Below are positions 17,064 to 27,237 of a stretch of 54,062 nt of DNA, piece by piece (position 1 is the first letter of the stretch; the number at the start of each line of letters is the position of its first letter). Location of the stretch: assembly GCF_017813395.1 (NCBI RefSeq), contig NZ_JAGIZB010000028.1, positions 1 through 54,062 of the forward strand. Reading direction: 5' to 3'. Under the pieces are notes generated by a model. It saw nothing but the letters and a program-made list of their open reading frames with translations. It had not been told where the DNA came from and did not search any database. Source of the stretch: Pararoseomonas baculiformis (GTDB lineage Bacteria; Pseudomonadota; Alphaproteobacteria; Acetobacterales; Acetobacteraceae). A program made the position numbers and the translations under genes.

Positions 17064-17297
17064 TCAATGTACGGTCCGCTTGCATTCAAGGAACTGATCC
17101 AGGGTCACGCCAAGCGCACGCGCGAAGGCGGCGTGCTTGTTCCTTGGGAGGTCGGACAGGCCATGCTCGACGGCGGAGATGCCGGCTGCGAAATCCATCC
17201 CGAGTTCGGCCGCCAGCTCTTCCCGCGAGAGGCCGTGGGCGCGCCGCAGGGAGGCCAGGTAGGCACCGAACTTTGCGCGATCGATTCGACGGGCCAC
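17064..17297 (-). CDS. XRE-family helix-turn-helix regulator
   Basis: This encodes a 77-residue protein consisting of a single Cro/CI-type domain (FGAYLASLRRAHGLSREELA, then ISAVEHGLSDLPRNKHAAFA). The GTG at 17297 is chosen over the longer open frame because a GAGGAA ribosome site lies five bases upstream and the domain then starts at residue 8. It is monocistronic, with no toxin-like partner on either side. The target is unknown. Confidence 0.75.
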   Translation of the reverse strand: MARRIDRAKFGAYLASLRRAHGLSREELAAELGMDFAAGISAVEHGLSDLPRNKHAAFARALGVTLDQFLECKRTVH

Positions 17298-17613
17298 GTT
17301 AGTTCCTCGACGTGAAGTCAAATCAAAATAGCGGCATCGCGCGGAAGCTGCATCCAGAAACCAGAGCGCCGTTCTTCTGTGTGGCACGGCTTCAGGGAAA
17401 TCGTGGCGGCGGTTCCGCGCCGAATGCGGTGTGTCAAAAACGATTGGTGACCCGAATCGATGCAGCGTCCCGGTGCGCAACTCGCATCCCGAAGCTCGCC
17501 GCGGCTGGGCGCCTGCTTGGCCCAGATTTGCACCGTAGGCCCGCGGCAAGGCGGGGGAGGGCTGTCGGCCGGGCTAGCCCAGCGGTGACGCCATGCCCCA
17601 TGATCTGGCGTAG
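17298..17613. other. Intergenic region without a supported gene
   Basis: This separates the divergent XRE and 88-residue hypothetical genes. No coding frame is convincing and I see no clear operator or fold. Confidence 0.45.
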
Positions 17614-17631
17614 ATGTCTACGGAGGCGCCC

Positions 17632-17898
17632 ATGGCCGATCTGACCACCACCGACACCCCGGTTCACGCCGTCAACCAGCACGCGAAGCGGATCCGAAAG
17701 GTGAGGCGGACCGAAGGCATCGTCGATGCCGACGCGGAACTCGGGCTCGCTGTCGTGAAGCTTCTGCAGGCCAATCCGGCGATCACCCGGGACATGCTGG
17801 TCAGGCGTTTCACCCGCCAGCGGGACAACAGCGAGGAGGGCAGCCTTGACCGTCAGGAGGCTGAGGCGGTGCTGGTCCGGCTGGAAACCGGTCCCTGA
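17632..17898 (+). CDS. Hypothetical protein
   Basis: This encodes 88 residues, soluble and charged, with no signal peptide or membrane segment. The central part (VDADAELGLAVVKLLQANPA, followed by a basic VRRFTRQRD stretch) looks helical. The ATG at 17632 is preferred to the one at 17614 because GGAGG lies five bases upstream of it. No family is recognised. It sits among other small single genes and shares no operon. Confidence 0.6.
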   Translation: MADLTTTDTPVHAVNQHAKRIRKVRRTEGIVDADAELGLAVVKLLQANPAITRDMLVRRFTRQRDNSEEGSLDRQEAEAVLVRLETGP

Positions 17899-17974
17899 AC
17901 GAGTGCCGCGGCGGCGATGCCGCCGCCTCCCGGAGCAAGGGAGGGCGGGCCAGCCATCAGGCTGGCCTGGCCTG

Positions 17975-18187
17975 TCAGGGAAGCCGGTTCAGTTCTTCGA
18001 CCGGCCAGCCATTCAGCTTTGCGAGCACATCCGTGAGCAGTTCATCCGCAAGGGCGAACTCCCTCTTGCGCGCATGCGTCACGAGCTCCGCCACCACTGC
18101 GATGAGCGTGCTGTTCTCCAGCGCATCGCGGCTGACCGCCGGCGGCGGCAACAGCGCTTCGCTCTGGGCCATGGGGGCGCTCTGCAT
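17975..18187 (-). CDS. Hypothetical protein
   Basis: This encodes 70 residues, acidic and helical in character (STLIAVVAELVTHARKREFA, then LADELLTDVLAKLNGWPVEE). The ATG at 18187 is selected because of the AGGAAAGG ribosome site just upstream; the frame remains open to 18358 but that part has a different composition. It is convergent with the 88-residue hypothetical gene. Function unknown. Confidence 0.6.
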   Translation of the reverse strand: MQSAPMAQSEALLPPPAVSRDALENSTLIAVVAELVTHARKREFALADELLTDVLAKLNGWPVEELNRLP

Positions 18188-18609
18188 CTCTGAACCTTTC
18201 CTGTGAGCGTCTGCAACCCAAACGAGTGTAGTATTCCGTCCCGAATGCCTCTTTCTGCCCAATGGGGGCGAGGCGAAGGCCTTCGTGCGGTTGGACGGTT
18301 GTGTCATTTTGAGAATGATACAACCGTAAAAAGAGTTTACAGAGCCGTTTGATCGCATATCACGAAAATGTCAACGCCGAACTGCATGGATCGCCCTCTG
18401 GAGCCGGTCTTCAGGCCTTATCCGTCACCCTGCTGCCGTACTTGTTGACGCAGGCGCTTCGCATCCTGTAAGCGACGCCGCTCACGGGACATGTCCCGCC
18501 CATAAGTCGGCCGCCATCATGGTGCCGGCTCCACCGCTCCGCGAAGGCTCGCGCAGCGGTGCGATCGGTCATGGGGCGGTCCCAACAGAACAGGATTTAC
18601 CCCGCCCGA
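18188..18609. other. Intergenic region with an AT-rich palindrome
   Basis: This stretch separates the divergent hypothetical gene and ffh. It contains an AT-rich inverted repeat at 18304-18318 (TCATT, five bases, AATGA), flanked by partly symmetric TGT and ACA, in an otherwise GC-rich context. It may hold the promoter or an operator of the 70-residue gene. The ffh promoter must lie in its right part. Confidence 0.4.
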
Positions 18610-19995
18610 ATGTTCGAGGCGCTCTCCTCTCGCCTGAACGGCGTCTTCGATAAGCTCCGCCGCCGCGGGGCCCTGTCCGAAGCCGACGTGAACGAGGCCC
18701 TGCGCGAGGTCCGCATTGCCCTGCTGGAGGCCGATGTGGCCCTGCCCGTGGCGCGCGACCTGATCAACAAGGTGCGGGAGCGCGCGGTCGGGGCGGAGGT
18801 GATTCGCAGCGTCTCCCCGGCCCAGCAGGTCATCAAGATCGTCAACGACGCGCTGGTCGAGGCGCTAGGGGGCGGGGAGGGGTCGGAAGCCCCGGGGCTG
18901 GACCTAAACGCCCCGGCGCCGGTGCCGATCCTAATGGTCGGCCTGCAGGGCTCCGGCAAGACCACCACCTCGGGCAAGATCGCCCTTCGCCTGCGCACGC
19001 GCGAGAAGAAGAAGATCCTGCTGGCCTCGCTGGACGTGCAGCGCCCGGCCGCGCAGCTCCAGTTGCAGACCCTGGCTGGCCAGGCCGGTGTCACAAGCCT
19101 GCCGATCATCCCCGGCCAGACCCCGCTGGAGATCGCCGCGCGTGCCATGGATTTGGCCCGGCGCGAGCTCTACGACGTCGTCATCCTCGACACGGCCGGC
19201 CGTCTTTCCATCGATGACGTGCTGATGGATGAGGTCGCGGCCGTGAAGGCCGCGACGAAGCCGCACCAGACCCTGCTCGTCGTCGATGCCATGACGGGCC
19301 AGGACGCGGTGAACACCGCGCGGAACTTCCAGGACCGCGTCGGCGTCAACGGCATCGTCATGACCCGCGTCGATGGTGATGCGCGTGGCGGTGCGGCGCT
19401 GTCCATGCGGGCCGTGACCGGTGCGCCGATCCGCCTGCTTGGCGCTGGCGAGAAGCTGGACGCGCTGGAGGATTTCCATCCCTCCCGCATCGCCGGACGC
19501 ATCCTCGGCATGGGCGACATCGTCTCCCTCGTGGAGCGTGCCGCGGAGACCATCGACCGCGACGAGGCCGAGAAGCTCGCCGCGAAGATGCAGAAGGGCA
19601 CCTTCGACCTGGAGGACTTCGCGGCCCAGCTCAAGCAGGTCGGCAAGATGGGGAACCTTTCGGGGATCCTCGGCATGCTGCCCGGCATGGGCGCGATGAA
19701 GGACAAGATCGCCAACGCGAAAATCGACGACGGGATGATCGGGCGCCAGGCCGCCATCATCTCCTCGATGACGCGGAAGGAGCGGAAGAACCCCGACATC
19801 ATCAAGGCATCGCGCAAGAAGCGCATCGCCGCGGGTGCCGGTGTCACGGTTCAGGATGTGAACCGGCTGCTGAAGCAGTTCGACGACATGTCCGCGATGA
19901 TGAAGCGGATGAACAAGCTCGGCCAGAAGGGATTGATGCGCGGCGGTCTCGGCGCGCTCCTGCCTGGCATGGGGGGCGGCAAGCGCCCCTTCTGA
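18610..19995 (+). CDS. ffh: Signal recognition particle protein Ffh (SRP54)
   Basis: This encodes 461 residues with the full N-G-M architecture. The N-domain begins MFEALSSRLNGVFDKLRR. The G-domain has the P-loop GLQGSGKTTTSGK near residue 110, LDVQRPAAQLQL, DTAGRLSIDD and the guanine-specificity region MTRVDGDARGGAALS. The C-terminal M-domain is methionine-rich (MSAMMKRMNKLGQKG) and ends GGGKRPF. It binds 4.5S RNA and the signal sequences of nascent membrane proteins. The ATG at 18610 gives the family N-terminus. It heads the rpsP-rimM-trmD-rplS block. Confidence 0.97.
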   Translation: MFEALSSRLNGVFDKLRRRGALSEADVNEALREVRIALLEADVALPVARDLINKVRERAVGAEVIRSVSPAQQVIKIVNDALVEALGGGEGSEAPGLDLNAPAPVPILMVGLQGSGKTTTSGKIALRLRTREKKKILLASLDVQRPAAQLQLQTLAGQAGVTSLPIIPGQTPLEIAARAMDLARRELYDVVILDTAGRLSIDDVLMDEVAAVKAATKPHQTLLVVDAMTGQDAVNTARNFQDRVGVNGIVMTRVDGDARGGAALSMRAVTGAPIRLLGAGEKLDALEDFHPSRIAGRILGMGDIVSLVERAAETIDRDEAEKLAAKMQKGTFDLEDFAAQLKQVGKMGNLSGILGMLPGMGAMKDKIANAKIDDGMIGRQAAIISSMTRKERKNPDIIKASRKKRIAAGAGVTVQDVNRLLKQFDDMSAMMKRMNKLGQKGLMRGGLGALLPGMGGGKRPF

Positions 19996-20028
19996 TCCAC
20001 CAGCAAAGACACACTAAGGAAGCTGAAT

Positions 20029-20370
20029 ATGGGCCTTAAGATCCGCCTCGCCCGCGCCGGTGCCAAGAAGCGCCCCTACTACCACATCGTGGTGGCTGAC
20101 AGCCGCTCCCCGCGCGATGGCCGCTTCATCGAGCGCCTGGGCTCCTACAACCCGATGCTGCCCTCGGATCACGCCGAGCGCGTGCGCCTGTTCGACGAGC
20201 GCATCAAGCACTGGCTGGGCCAGGGCGCCGTTGCGACCGACCGCGTGGCGAAGTTCCTCGGCAAGGCCGAGCTGGCGCCGATGCCGGTCTTCCGCGACCA
20301 GCCGAAGCAGTCCGCTCCGAAGAAGCGCGCCCAGGAGCGTGCTGCGGCCGCGGCCGCCGCGAACGGCTGA
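20029..20370 (+). CDS. rpsP: 30S ribosomal protein S16
   Basis: This encodes 113 residues with the S16 start ([20 protein letters not shown]) and [13 protein letters not shown]. The C-terminal extension is rich in Lys and Ala, as usual in alphaproteobacteria. It binds 16S rRNA in small-subunit assembly. It lies 33 bases after ffh. Confidence 0.97.
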   Translation: MGLKIRLARAGAKKRPYYHIVVADSRSPRDGRFIERLGSYNPMLPSDHAERVRLFDERIKHWLGQGAVATDRVAKFLGKAELAPMPVFRDQPKQSAPKKRAQERAAAAAAANG

Positions 20371-20389
20371 AGGTAGCCCCGCTTAGGCC

Positions 20390-20977
20390 ATGTCCGCGTC
20401 GCGTCGTATCCTGGTCGGCGAGTTTGGCCGCCCGCATGGGGTGAGGGGGCTGATCCATGTCCGCTCCCACACCGCCGAGCCGGCTGCCATCGCCAGCTAT
20501 GGCCCGCTTTCCGATGAGGGCGGGGACAGGCGCTTCGTGCTGAAATGGCTGGCGGACGGGCTGGTGCAGGTGGAGGGGGTCGCGGACCGCGACGCCGCCG
20601 CCAAGCTCACCGGCACGCGCCTCTACGTCATGCGCGAGGTCCTGCCGCAGCCCGCGGAGGATGAGTTCTACCTCACTGACCTGATCGGCCTTCGCGCCGA
20701 GACGGAAGCCGGGGAAGAAATCGGCACCGTCTCGGCGGTCGAGGACTTCGGCGCGGGGAGCGTGGTCACCCTGCGCGACGCAAATGGGCGCGAGACGCTC
20801 CTGCCTTTCACCCGGGCCGTCGTGCCCGTGGTGGAGGTTGCGGCGGGCCGGATCGTGGTCATCCCACCGGGGGAGCGGGAGGTTCCACCCCAGCCCGGCG
20901 AGGCGGAGGCGAGCGACACGCCCCGGCCGCGCCGCCCTTCCATGCGCCGCCGGAGCGGCGGGCGGGACGTGGCATGA
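20390..20977 (+). CDS. rimM: 16S rRNA processing protein RimM
   Basis: This encodes 195 residues with the RimM N-terminal barrel ([18 protein letters not shown]) and the PRC-barrel ([14 protein letters not shown], followed by [12 protein letters not shown] and [12 protein letters not shown]). It assists maturation of the 30S head with ribosomal protein S19. The last four bases overlap the trmD start. The C-terminal tail is rich in Pro, Arg and Glu and longer than the family core. Confidence 0.96.
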   Translation: MSASRRILVGEFGRPHGVRGLIHVRSHTAEPAAIASYGPLSDEGGDRRFVLKWLADGLVQVEGVADRDAAAKLTGTRLYVMREVLPQPAEDEFYLTDLIGLRAETEAGEEIGTVSAVEDFGAGSVVTLRDANGRETLLPFTRAVVPVVEVAAGRIVVIPPGEREVPPQPGEAEASDTPRPRRPSMRRRSGGRDVA

Positions 20978-21723
20978 GCTGGCGGGCCACCATCCTCACC
21001 CTGTTTCCGGGCATGTTCCCGGGCCCGCTCGGCACCTCGCTGGCGGGACGGGGGCTGGAGCGCGGGCTCTGGTCGCTGGAGGCGCGCGATATCCGCGAGG
21101 TGACCACGGACCGGCACCGCACGGTGGATGACACGCCCTTCGGGGGTGGCGCCGGCATGGTGCTGCGCCCGGATGTGGTGGATGCCGCCTGCGCCGCTGC
21201 CATGCCCGAGGGCGAGGCGCGCCCGCTGGTCTATCTCACGCCGCGCGGTGTCCCGCTCAGGCAGTCGCTGGTGCGGGAGCTGGCGGCAGGCCCTGGCCTG
21301 GTGCTGCTCTGCGGCCGCTATGAGGGCGTGGACCAGCGCGTGATCGAGGCGCGCGGGATGATCGAGGTTTCCATCGGCGATTACGTCCTCTCCGGGGGCG
21401 AGCTCGCGGCGATGGTGCTGCTCGATGCCTGCGTACGCCTCATCCCCGGCGTGATGGGGGCGGCCGAGAGCGCGGAGGAGGAGAGCTTCTCGGCGACCGA
21501 GGGCGCCAACCTGCTGGAATATCCCCAATACACCCGCCCCGCCGAGTGGCGCGGCCTGCGCGTGCCGGAGGTTCTCCTCTCCGGCCACCATGCGGAGGTC
21601 GCCCGCTGGCGGCGGGAACAATCGGAGGCGGTGACGCGCGAGCGGCGTCCCGACCTCCTGAGTGAACAAAGGCGCGACGCCGCGGCGCAGGCGCCATTGC
21701 ATCCGGCGGCAAGCCCCGCCTAA
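20974..21723 (+). CDS. trmD: tRNA (guanine-N1)-methyltransferase
   Basis: This encodes 249 residues. The trefoil-knot AdoMet site is visible in [24 protein letters not shown] and [14 protein letters not shown], and [17 protein letters not shown] is the conserved N-terminal motif. It makes m1G37 in tRNAs with G at position 36, preventing frameshifting. The start is coupled to rimM by a four-base overlap, and rplS follows after 25 bases. This enzyme is relevant to the G37-bearing tRNA-Arg at 26721. Confidence 0.97.
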   Translation: MSWRATILTLFPGMFPGPLGTSLAGRGLERGLWSLEARDIREVTTDRHRTVDDTPFGGGAGMVLRPDVVDAACAAAMPEGEARPLVYLTPRGVPLRQSLVRELAAGPGLVLLCGRYEGVDQRVIEARGMIEVSIGDYVLSGGELAAMVLLDACVRLIPGVMGAAESAEEESFSATEGANLLEYPQYTRPAEWRGLRVPEVLLSGHHAEVARWRREQSEAVTRERRPDLLSEQRRDAAAQAPLHPAASPA

Positions 21724-21748
21724 ACGAGCGAAGAGAAGGACCACAGCC

Positions 21749-22132
21749 ATGAACCTGCTGCAGCAGTTCGAGCACGAGCAGATGACCCGCCTGGCGGGCG
21801 CCCGCGAGACCCCGGATTTCGCCGCCGGTGACACGGTGCGCGTGATGGTGAAGGTGCAGGAAGGCGAGCGCATCCGCACCCAGGCCTATGAGGGCGTCGT
21901 CATCGCCCGTTCCAACCGTGGCCTGAACAGCAACTTCACCGTCCGCAAGCTGTCCTACGGCGAGGGCGTGGAGCGCGTGTTCCCGCTGTACTCCCCCAAT
22001 GTGGCGGAGATCCAGGTGATGCGCCGCGGCAAGGTGCGCCGCGCCAAGCTGTACTACCTGCGCGGCCGCACCGGTAAGTCGGCGCGCATCCAGGAGCGCA
22101 CGGTCACCAAGAAGACCGAGGCGCAGGCTTAA
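21749..22132 (+). CDS. rplS: 50S ribosomal protein L19
   Basis: This encodes 127 residues: an N-terminal helix ([12 protein letters not shown]), the barrel with [37 protein letters not shown], and [20 protein letters not shown]. It lies at the subunit interface. The ATG at 21749 is chosen over the longer open frame because it matches the family start, and AGAGAAGG lies upstream. A hairpin at 22144 ends the block. Confidence 0.96.
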   Translation: MNLLQQFEHEQMTRLAGARETPDFAAGDTVRVMVKVQEGERIRTQAYEGVVIARSNRGLNSNFTVRKLSYGEGVERVFPLYSPNVAEIQVMRRGKVRRAKLYYLRGRTGKSARIQERTVTKKTEAQA

Positions 22133-22143
22133 GCCGGAATCAC

Positions 22144-22175
22144 GGCCCGTCGGGACCACCCGGCGGGCCGATTTC
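22144..22175 (+). terminator. Terminator-like hairpin after rplS
   Basis: An 11-base-pair stem (22144-22154 with 22159-22169, one G-T pair) closes a four-base loop and is followed by a short weak T stretch (ATTTC). It separates the rplS and leuC genes and could be an intrinsic terminator or attenuating element ahead of leuC. Confidence 0.6.
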
Positions 22176-22198
22176 GGTTGATCGGAGGGAAGAAGCAC

Positions 22199-23613
<1,415 letters not shown>

Positions 23614-23617
<4 letters not shown>

Positions 23618-24225
23618 GGCCATTCACCACGCTCACGGGCGTTGCCGCGCCGCTGCCGATGGCGAATGTCGACACCGACAAGATCATCCCGGCGCGCTTC
23701 CTCAAGACCATCGAGCGCAAGGGGCTGGGCCGTGCGGCCTTCGCCGATATGCGCTTCAACGATGATGGCTCGGAAAAGCCGGATTTCGTGCTGAACCAGG
23801 AGCCTTACCGCCAGGCCGAGATCCTCGTCGCGCATGAGAATTTCGGCTGCGGTTCATCGCGCGAGCATGCCCCCTGGGCGCTGCTGGATTTCGGGATCCG
23901 CTGCGTCATTGCCCCCGATTTCGCCGACATCTTCTTCAACAACAGCTTCAAGAACGGGATCCTGCCGATTAAGCTGCCGCGCGAGATCTGCGACCAGCTG
24001 ATGGAGGACGCGCGGATGGGCGCCAACTCCCGCATCACGGTCGATCTCGCACGGCAGGTTGTGGTTCGCCCGAACGGCGATGAGATCCCCTTCGATGTCG
24101 ATCCGCTGCGCAAGCACCGGCTGCTGAACGGCCTCGACGACATCGGCGAGACCATGCAGCGTGCGCCGGTGATCGAGAGCTTCGAGCAGAAGCAGCGTGC
24201 CGCGCAGCCCTGGCTCTACGGCTGA
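23614..24225 (+). CDS. leuD: 3-isopropylmalate dehydratase small subunit
   Basis: This encodes 203 residues, from a GTG start overlapping leuC by four bases. [14 protein letters not shown] and [15 protein letters not shown] are the swivel-domain signatures. It forms the isopropylmalate isomerase heterodimer with LeuC. leuB follows after 36 bases. Confidence 0.96.
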
Positions 24226-24261
24226 TCCTCTCCAACCTCCCTCGCACCAGGAGCATTCGAT

Positions 24262-25374
24262 TTGCCCGCCAACAAGAAGCTGCTGGTGCTGCCGGGTGAC
24301 GGCATCGGCCCCGAGGTCATGCGCGAGGTGCGCCGCGTGGTGGAGTGGATGGACCGCCGCCGCCATGTGAGCTTCGAGATCGAGGAAGGGTTGGTGGGTG
24401 GCGCTGCCATCGATGCCGAGGGCCATCCATGCCCCGACAGCACGGTGGAGAAGGCCGTGCGCGCCGATGCCGTGCTCTTCGGTTCGGTCGGCGGCCCGAA
24501 ATGGGATTCCCTGCCCTTCGAGAACCGTCCCGAACTCGGCATCCTTCGCCTTCGGAAGGATCTCGGCCTTTTCGCGAACCTGCGCCCGGCGATCGTCTGG
24601 GCGCCGCTTGCCCAGGCTTCCTCGTTGAAGGCCGACCTCGTGTCCGGCCTCGACCTCATGATCGTGCGGGAGAGCACGGGCGGCATCTATTTCGGCGAGC
24701 CGCGCGGGATCGAGACGATGCCGAACGGCATGCGGCGCGGCTACGACACGGAATCCTATACCGAGGAAGAAATCTCCCGCGTCGCGCGGATCGCCTTTGA
24801 GCTGGCGCGCAAGCGGCAGAACAAGCTGACGAGTGTCGAGAAGGCCAATGTGATGCAGTCCGGCCGCTTCTGGCGCGAGGTCGTGACCTCCGTCGGCAAG
24901 TCGGAATTCCCGGAGGTCGAGCTGTCCCACATGTATGCCGATAACTGCGCGATGCAGCTCGCATCCCGGCCGAAGCAGTTCGACGTGATCCTGGCCAGCA
25001 ACCTCTTCGGGGACCTGCTTTCCGATCTCGCCGCGGCTGTTACCGGCAGCCTTGGCATGCTGCCCTCGGCCACGCTTGGTGCTCCGGATTCAAGTGGCCG
25101 GCGCCACGCGCTCTACGAGCCGATCCATGGCTCTGCGCCGGATATCGCGGGCCGCGGCATTGCGAACCCCTCCGCCCAGATCCTCTCCTTCGCCATGCTG
25201 CTCCGCTGGTCCTTCGGCATGGAGGAAGACGCCAAGCTGATCGAGACGGCGGTGGAAAAGGTGCTGGCCGGCGGCCTTCGCACGGCCGACATCATGGTGC
25301 CCGGCGCCGCCCGCGTGGGCACCTCTGTAATGGGTGAGGCTGTGGTGCGCGAACTGGATAAGCTCGCCGCCTGA
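24262..25374 (+). CDS. leuB: 3-isopropylmalate dehydrogenase
   Basis: This encodes 370 residues from a TTG start preceded by [18 protein letters not shown] at the N-terminus, [13 protein letters not shown], the ELTGG-equivalent [15 protein letters not shown], and [12 protein letters not shown] (metal-binding Asp residues) identify LeuB. It oxidises and decarboxylates 3-isopropylmalate to 2-ketoisocaproate with NAD. It completes the leuCDB unit; leuA is not in the window. Confidence 0.97.
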   Translation: MPANKKLLVLPGDGIGPEVMREVRRVVEWMDRRRHVSFEIEEGLVGGAAIDAEGHPCPDSTVEKAVRADAVLFGSVGGPKWDSLPFENRPELGILRLRKDLGLFANLRPAIVWAPLAQASSLKADLVSGLDLMIVRESTGGIYFGEPRGIETMPNGMRRGYDTESYTEEEISRVARIAFELARKRQNKLTSVEKANVMQSGRFWREVVTSVGKSEFPEVELSHMYADNCAMQLASRPKQFDVILASNLFGDLLSDLAAAVTGSLGMLPSATLGAPDSSGRRHALYEPIHGSAPDIAGRGIANPSAQILSFAMLLRWSFGMEEDAKLIETAVEKVLAGGLRTADIMVPGAARVGTSVMGEAVVRELDKLAA

Positions 25375-25376
25375 AC

Positions 25377-25408
25377 AAAAAGGGCAGGGGGCCTGAGCCC
25401 TTGCCCTT
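25377..25408 (-). terminator. Intrinsic terminator of the beta-propeller gene
   Basis: The arms 25380-25386 and 25402-25408 pair as AAGGGCA/TGCCCTT with additional G-C pairs inside. On the minus strand the hairpin is followed by a T-run (plus-strand A-run at 25377-25381), directly after the stop codon of the minus-strand gene. It may also stop leuB transcripts arriving from the other side. Confidence 0.7.
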
Positions 25409-26523
25409 CAGCCCGTGGCCGCCAGGAGTGAAGCCACGGGCACGACAGCGAGGTCTGCCCTCCCACGCACGGTCGTCGTGTAGGTGATCACGCTGTCCCG
25501 TGCCCCGAAGCGCGGATGCGGGTGCGTATGGAGAAGGTCCTCCGTCGGCACCAGCATCCGCGCGATCTCTACTTCTTTTCCTGTCATGCAATTCACGAAG
25601 CGCACGGAATAACCGGTGCCGCGATTGATGCGGTGGTCCGCGACGAGATAGCGCCCGCATCGGCTGGCCTGCGCATGCCAGCCGACACCAGGCCAGATCA
25701 GCTCAACCTCTCCGGAGCTGACCGTTAGCCGCATGACACCGGCGCGAAAGTCCAGGAACCAGATGTATTTTCCATCGGCGCTCCATACTTCGTGCCCGAA
25801 GGAGCGCCCGGACGGACCGATCGGCGTGAGCTCCCCGCCGAGGCGGTAGAGGAACATGCGGTGGTCGTAGGGGGTGGACTGCCCCGTTGTGAAATCGGTG
25901 TCGTCGTCACGCGCCAGCAACACCAGGTCAGGCTCACACGGCGAGAACTGCGCATGGTTGAAGACGTGGGCGCTGCTGAAGTGGGGCTCATAGCCGCCCG
26001 TTTCCATGTCGAGCGTGGCCATGACCACGCGCTGTCCGATCTGGCTGTCGAGGAAGACCTTCCGTCCGTCACCGCTGACGCTCAATTGCGTGGCAACGCG
26101 CCTTACGAAGCGGTTCCGTGTCATCTCCACTGGCAGACCGCCAAGGCGCTGTGGCCGGCAGCGGAGGAGCGGCTCGCGGCGGAAGACAGATGAGGTGTTG
26201 CACCACAGGATGTCACCTGTCTCAGGGAGGACTGCAAGGGAGCCATCGGTAAAGGCCAGTTCTGCCAGCAGCCGCATCTCTCCCTGAACCAAGTCCACGA
26301 GGCCGAGCATGCGCCCGCCCCAGGCATGGCCCCCATTGGCCCTCGACCATGCGAACCAGAGATAGTTGAAACCGTCATCGCAGCAGGGCTTGGTGAAATA
26401 GAGGCTCTGCTGGCCCCCGCCGCCTCCGCTTCGCAGGAGGTACCTGCCAACGCCACTCTCTTCGCATATCCAGGATCGGAAGAGATCGCCGGAACAGGTC
26501 AGCTTGTGCAGGACGTCGGACAT
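25408..26523 (-). CDS. Beta-propeller protein, oligogalacturonate lyase-like
   Basis: This encodes 371 residues without a signal peptide. Repeated blade motifs with internal aspartates occur, such as TQLSVSGDGRKVFLDS and GHEVWSADGKYIWFLDF, and the order of HAWGG, DHRMFLYRL and GHEVW recalls oligogalacturonate lyase and TolB-like propellers. If the similarity is real it would act on an oligouronide or another sugar acid. There are no pectin genes nearby. The ATG at 26523 is chosen because the protein then begins before the first blade; the longer frame runs across tRNA sequence. Confidence 0.5.
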   Translation of the reverse strand: MSDVLHKLTCSGDLFRSWICEESGVGRYLLRSGGGGGQQSLYFTKPCCDDGFNYLWFAWSRANGGHAWGGRMLGLVDLVQGEMRLLAELAFTDGSLAVLPETGDILWCNTSSVFRREPLLRCRPQRLGGLPVEMTRNRFVRRVATQLSVSGDGRKVFLDSQIGQRVVMATLDMETGGYEPHFSSAHVFNHAQFSPCEPDLVLLARDDDTDFTTGQSTPYDHRMFLYRLGGELTPIGPSGRSFGHEVWSADGKYIWFLDFRAGVMRLTVSSGEVELIWPGVGWHAQASRCGRYLVADHRINRGTGYSVRFVNCMTGKEVEIARMLVPTEDLLHTHPHPRFGARDSVITYTTTVRGRADLAVVPVASLLAATG

Positions 26524-26720
26524 GGCGGAATCCTCTGCCCGGAGCGGCAGGCAAACGCGAGGGTACACGCGCGATACGAAGGAACAATCGATCGGCCCGG
26601 ATCCGGCATAAATACGGGGCGACGAGAGCATCATGACAGGCCATGTATCAGGATGACGATTGTTCCGTTTCGGGGGCTTGCACCCCTCAGCCAGAGGCGC
26701 TATTCCCCGGCCCAAGGAGA

Positions 26721-26797
26721 GCGCTCGTAGCTCAACTGGATAGAGCACTAGACTACGGATCTGGGGGTTAGGGGTTCGAATCCTCTCGAGCGCGCCA
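26721..26797 (+). tRNA. tRNA-Arg(ACG), variant copy
   Basis: A 77-base cloverleaf with acceptor GCGCTCG/CGAGCGC, an anticodon loop CTACGGA (anticodon ACG), the T-loop TTCGAAT and an encoded CCA. It differs from the copy 51 bases downstream in carrying G at position 37 instead of A and a T-G pair in the anticodon stem. Confidence 0.95.
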
Positions 26798-26848
26798 AGC
26801 TCCCGGATTTGCGAGTTTAGGTTCTTGTTCATTGAAGACTTTGGTGAT

Positions 26849-26925
26849 GCGCCCGTAGCTCAGCTGGATAGAGCACCAGACTACGAATCTGGGGGTCAGA
26901 GGTTCGAATCCTTTCGGGCGCGCCA
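26849..26925 (+). tRNA. tRNA-Arg(ACG)
   Basis: A 77-base cloverleaf with acceptor GCGCCCG/CGGGCGC, a perfect anticodon stem CCAGA/TCTGG, loop CTACGAA and an encoded CCA. This is the canonical copy of the tandem pair. A34 is expected to be deaminated to inosine by TadA to read CGU, CGC and CGA. Confidence 0.97.
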
Positions 26926-27237
26926 AATCTTCTTCGATGACTGTCTTCCTTCAACTGTGCAGTGTCCGTGCCGCGCTGAGAGGCTTCGGCGCTTTGGGCG
27001 ATTCCAGCGTCCTTGCGATGCGGATTTTACCTCCCTCCCTGGTCCTTGTCGCTCCACTCCGGACGCAGAGGTGAGGCCGCTGAGAACTCAGATCAATCGC
27101 GGGATGTCGGAATAGATTGCCATCCTGGATCGGTCTGAAAGGACGTTCCTCCTTTATCTGTTTCCCGAGTGCGTGATGCAGAGGCGGGAAGGCTTAGGTG
27201 GGCCGCGTGGCGTGACATGTTCCCCGCGGCCCCGAGC
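26926..27237. other. Intergenic region between tRNA-Arg and the exopolysaccharide locus
   Basis: No supported gene. The 3' end of a tRNA gene is a common integration site, but I see no integrase fragment and no repeated tRNA 3' end here. Confidence 0.45.

Noticed and set aside
16792-17097. Plus-strand open frames in the gap after marR
   Set aside because: They have no ribosome site or protein-like composition, and they overlap the end of the better supported XRE gene on the other strand.
26926-27237. Possible integration site at the tRNA-Arg pair
   Set aside because: No integrase remnant or duplicated tRNA 3' end was found on either side within the window.
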